A stretch of DNA of 64,000 nucleotides, taken from Pseudomonadota bacterium (GTDB lineage Bacteria > Pseudomonadota > Alphaproteobacteria > Acetobacterales > Acetobacteraceae). Each line of letters starts with the position of its first letter. The stretch's first letter is position 1. Below are positions 62,664 through 64,000 of the stretch, one piece after another. The notes below the pieces were generated by a model. It was not told where the DNA came from. It made no database searches and saw only the letters and a program-made list of their open reading frames with translations. Made by a program: the position numbers and the translations under genes. The stretch is from NCBI GenBank assembly GCA_021818505.1, contig JAKADX010000006.1, positions 62,001 to 126,000 on the forward strand. The letters are read 5' to 3'.

Positions 62664-63419
62664 CTACCACCCGCCGTCGATCTGGATGTTCTGCCCGGTG
62701 ATCAGGTCCGAGGCCGGGGACACCAGGAACAGCACCAGATCGGCAACATGCCGCGGCTGGATGCGCTGCTTGAGGCACTGGTTCTCCAGGATCCAGTCGT
62801 TGTACTGCTGCAACCGGTCGGCGAACACCCGCGCCTCCGCCTCCGACACCACGGCGCCGGGCGAGACCGCGTTGACGCGGACACCATGCGGCCCGAGCTC
62901 CCGCGCCAGTGTCTTCGTCAGGCCGAGCATGGCGCCCTTGGAGGCGACATAGGGCACGTAGCCGTCCCAGCGGCCGTTGAGCGTCACCGAGCAGAAGTTG
63001 ACGATCTTGCCATAGGATTTCGCCTTCATTGCCGGCGCGACCGCGCGCGTCAGCGCGAAGGCGGCCGAGGAGTTCACGCGCACCTGCTCCTCGTATTCCG
63101 CCAGCGTGAACTGCTCGAACGGCTTGTTGATGATGAGCGCGGCGTTGTTGATGAGGATGTCGATGCCGCCGCGCGCGTCCGCCAGCGCGCGCACCGCCGC
63201 CTCCGACGCCGCCAGATCGTTGAGGTCCTGACCGACGAACGCGGCCGTCGTGGCATGGCGCGCGGCGATCCCGACGGCGAACTCCATGCCGTCGGGGTGA
63301 TCCGGCCGGTCGAGCAGCAGCAGCGACGCGCCGGCGCCCGCCAACGCCTCCGCCTGCGCCCGCCCCAGCGTGCCAAGTGCACCCGTCAGAAGCGCGGTCT
63401 TACCCGAGAGCACGAACAT
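62664..63419 (-). CDS. Short-chain dehydrogenase, probable sugar dehydrogenase
   Basis: A 251-residue SDR. Cofactor site [15 protein letters not shown] and LLDRPD after beta-2; NNAAL in place of the usual NNAG; catalytic FCSVTLNG (Ser), Y in YVASKGAM with its Lys. The end [12 protein letters not shown] is typical. The start at 63419 gives [14 protein letters not shown]. It lies between an ABC ATPase gene (7 bases) and a sugar-acid dehydratase, so oxidation of an imported sugar to its lactone is the likely reaction. Confidence 0.87.
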   Translation of the reverse strand: MFVLSGKTALLTGALGTLGRAQAEALAGAGASLLLLDRPDHPDGMEFAVGIAARHATTAAFVGQDLNDLAASEAAVRALADARGGIDILINNAALIINKPFEQFTLAEYEEQVRVNSSAAFALTRAVAPAMKAKSYGKIVNFCSVTLNGRWDGYVPYVASKGAMLGLTKTLARELGPHGVRVNAVSPGAVVSEAEARVFADRLQQYNDWILENQCLKQRIQPRHVADLVLFLVSPASDLITGQNIQIDGGW

Positions 63420-63426
63420 GGTCGCC

Positions 63427-64000
63427 TCACAGCATTTCCTGGATTTCGTCGATCGAAGTAGCATCAACCGCGCGGTCGAACACGATCTCGCCGCGCGCCA
63501 TCGCGATCACGCGGTCGCAGCACTGGAACACGTGATGAATGTTGTGGCTGATGAAGATGCCTGTCACGCCCTGCGGCTTCAGCCCGCGAATGAAGCCCAG
63601 CACCTTGTTCGTTTCTTTCACCGACAAGTGGTTGGTCGGCTCGTCGAGCACCAGCAGCTTGGACTTGAAGTGCATGGCCCGCGCGATCGCGACGCCCTGG
63701 CGCTGCCCGCCGGACAGTTCGCCGACAAGCGCTTCCGATGAGCGCAGATGCAGATCGACATCGGCGATCGCATGCACGCTCTCCCGCCGCATCCGCTCCT
63801 TATCCAGCAACCCGACGCCAAAGATGCCAATCCGCAGCGGTTCGCGGCCGAGGAACAGGTTGCGCGCGATCGACATGGTCGGAACCATCGAATTGCTCTG
63901 GTAGATCGTCTCGATCCCCAATCGCATCGCGTCCTTGGGCGAGCGCATCTCGGCCGGTTTGCCTTCGATCAGCAGCTCTCCGGCATCCTGCCTGTGCACG
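63427..64000 (-). CDS. Sugar-type ABC transporter ATP-binding protein (N-terminus off window)
   Basis: About 191 C-terminal residues are visible; the 5' part, including Walker A, lies beyond the right edge. Seen: IETIYQSNSMVPTMSIARNLFLG (Q-loop), GELSGGQRQGVAIARA (signature), LLVLDEPTNHLSVKETNKVLGFI (Walker B) and FISHNIHHVF (H-loop). The 3' end closes shortly after the first ATPase fold, so it is probably a single-domain type. It is the first visible gene of the sugar-oxidation operon and supports import of its substrate. Confidence 0.87.
   Translation of the reverse strand, partial: VHRQDAGELLIEGKPAEMRSPKDAMRLGIETIYQSNSMVPTMSIARNLFLGREPLRIGIFGVGLLDKERMRRESVHAIADVDLHLRSSEALVGELSGGQRQGVAIARAMHFKSKLLVLDEPTNHLSVKETNKVLGFIRGLKPQGVTGIFISHNIHHVFQCCDRVIAMARGEIVFDRAVDATSIDEIQEML

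Overview
The window is high-GC, densely coded DNA from an alphaproteobacterium. It is most likely a Rhodospirillales/Acetobacteraceae-type organism. This is inferred from the GC-rich third positions, the zinc-free ribosomal protein bL31, the pairing of DUF177 with a ubiquinol-cytochrome c chaperone next to bamE, and the contiguous ribD-ribE-ribB(A)-ribH-nusB-thiL run behind nrdR and glyA. It reads as ordinary chromosome. I see no insertion sequence, prophage, integrase, CRISPR array or rRNA, and no gene-free stretch longer than about 300 bases.

Layout. 1-3.6 kb: a transcriptional regulator cut by the left edge, two small exported proteins, yraN, an AI-2E-type permease, tRNA-Leu(CAA) and tRNA-Asn(GTT). 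3.6-5.8 kb: phnM and a DUF1045 2H-phosphoesterase-like gene behind a sharp palindrome. 5.8-11.8 kb: a sugar-type ABC transporter operon (binding protein, one polypeptide carrying two fused permeases, one ATPase) ending in a ThDP-dependent enzyme. 12-16.2 kb: asnB and two glycosyltransferases, a small surface-glycan group. 16.2-21.4 kb: a P1-family peptidase, an orphan S24-like small protein, and an HxlR-EmrA-EmrB efflux operon. 21.4-26 kb: nitrosative and oxidative stress genes (ric/ytfE with an NsrR-like regulator; oxyR with katG). 26-35.6 kb: pdxY, an SDR, DUF29, two Old Yellow Enzymes, an LTXXQ protein, rpmE, an apparently exported AlgH/YqgE protein, DUF177, the cytochrome bc1 chaperone, bamE and two tandem paralogous methyltransferases.

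35.6-42.1 kb is the riboflavin/nusB/thiL/nrdR/glyA block on the minus strand, in which the RibA half of RibBA has lost its zinc cysteines. 42.4-48.3 kb holds a thiolase, a CLC chloride transporter with CBS domains, a GFA protein, and a coupled Nudix-AlaX-sulfurtransferase run. 48.4-52.7 kb holds a hybrid histidine kinase, metC and hisI. 52.7-57.8 kb is the envelope-protease block (degP, hflC, hflK) divergent from mrp.

57.8-64 kb holds a second sugar-binding protein, a BAHT-type autotransporter O-heptosyltransferase without an autotransporter nearby, and an overlapping operon of ABC ATPase (cut by the right edge), SDR, enolase-superfamily acid-sugar dehydratase and SMP-30 lactonase. That operon looks like a non-phosphorylative sugar oxidation pathway.

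Regulatory sequences visible by eye include a perfect 16-bp inverted pair between ric and nsrR, an HxlR operator candidate, a palindrome over the oxyR start codon, a palindrome in front of phnM, direct repeats in front of a small exported protein, matching promoters before tRNA-Asn and rpmE, and a CTCTCCCGC/GCGGGAGAG hairpin family at three intergenic places. I found no clear candidate for a wholly new multi-gene system. The most unusual items are the fused double permease, the exported AlgH-like protein, the RibB protein with a degenerate RibA domain, the regulator with a pseudo-receiver, and the orphan BAHT enzyme.
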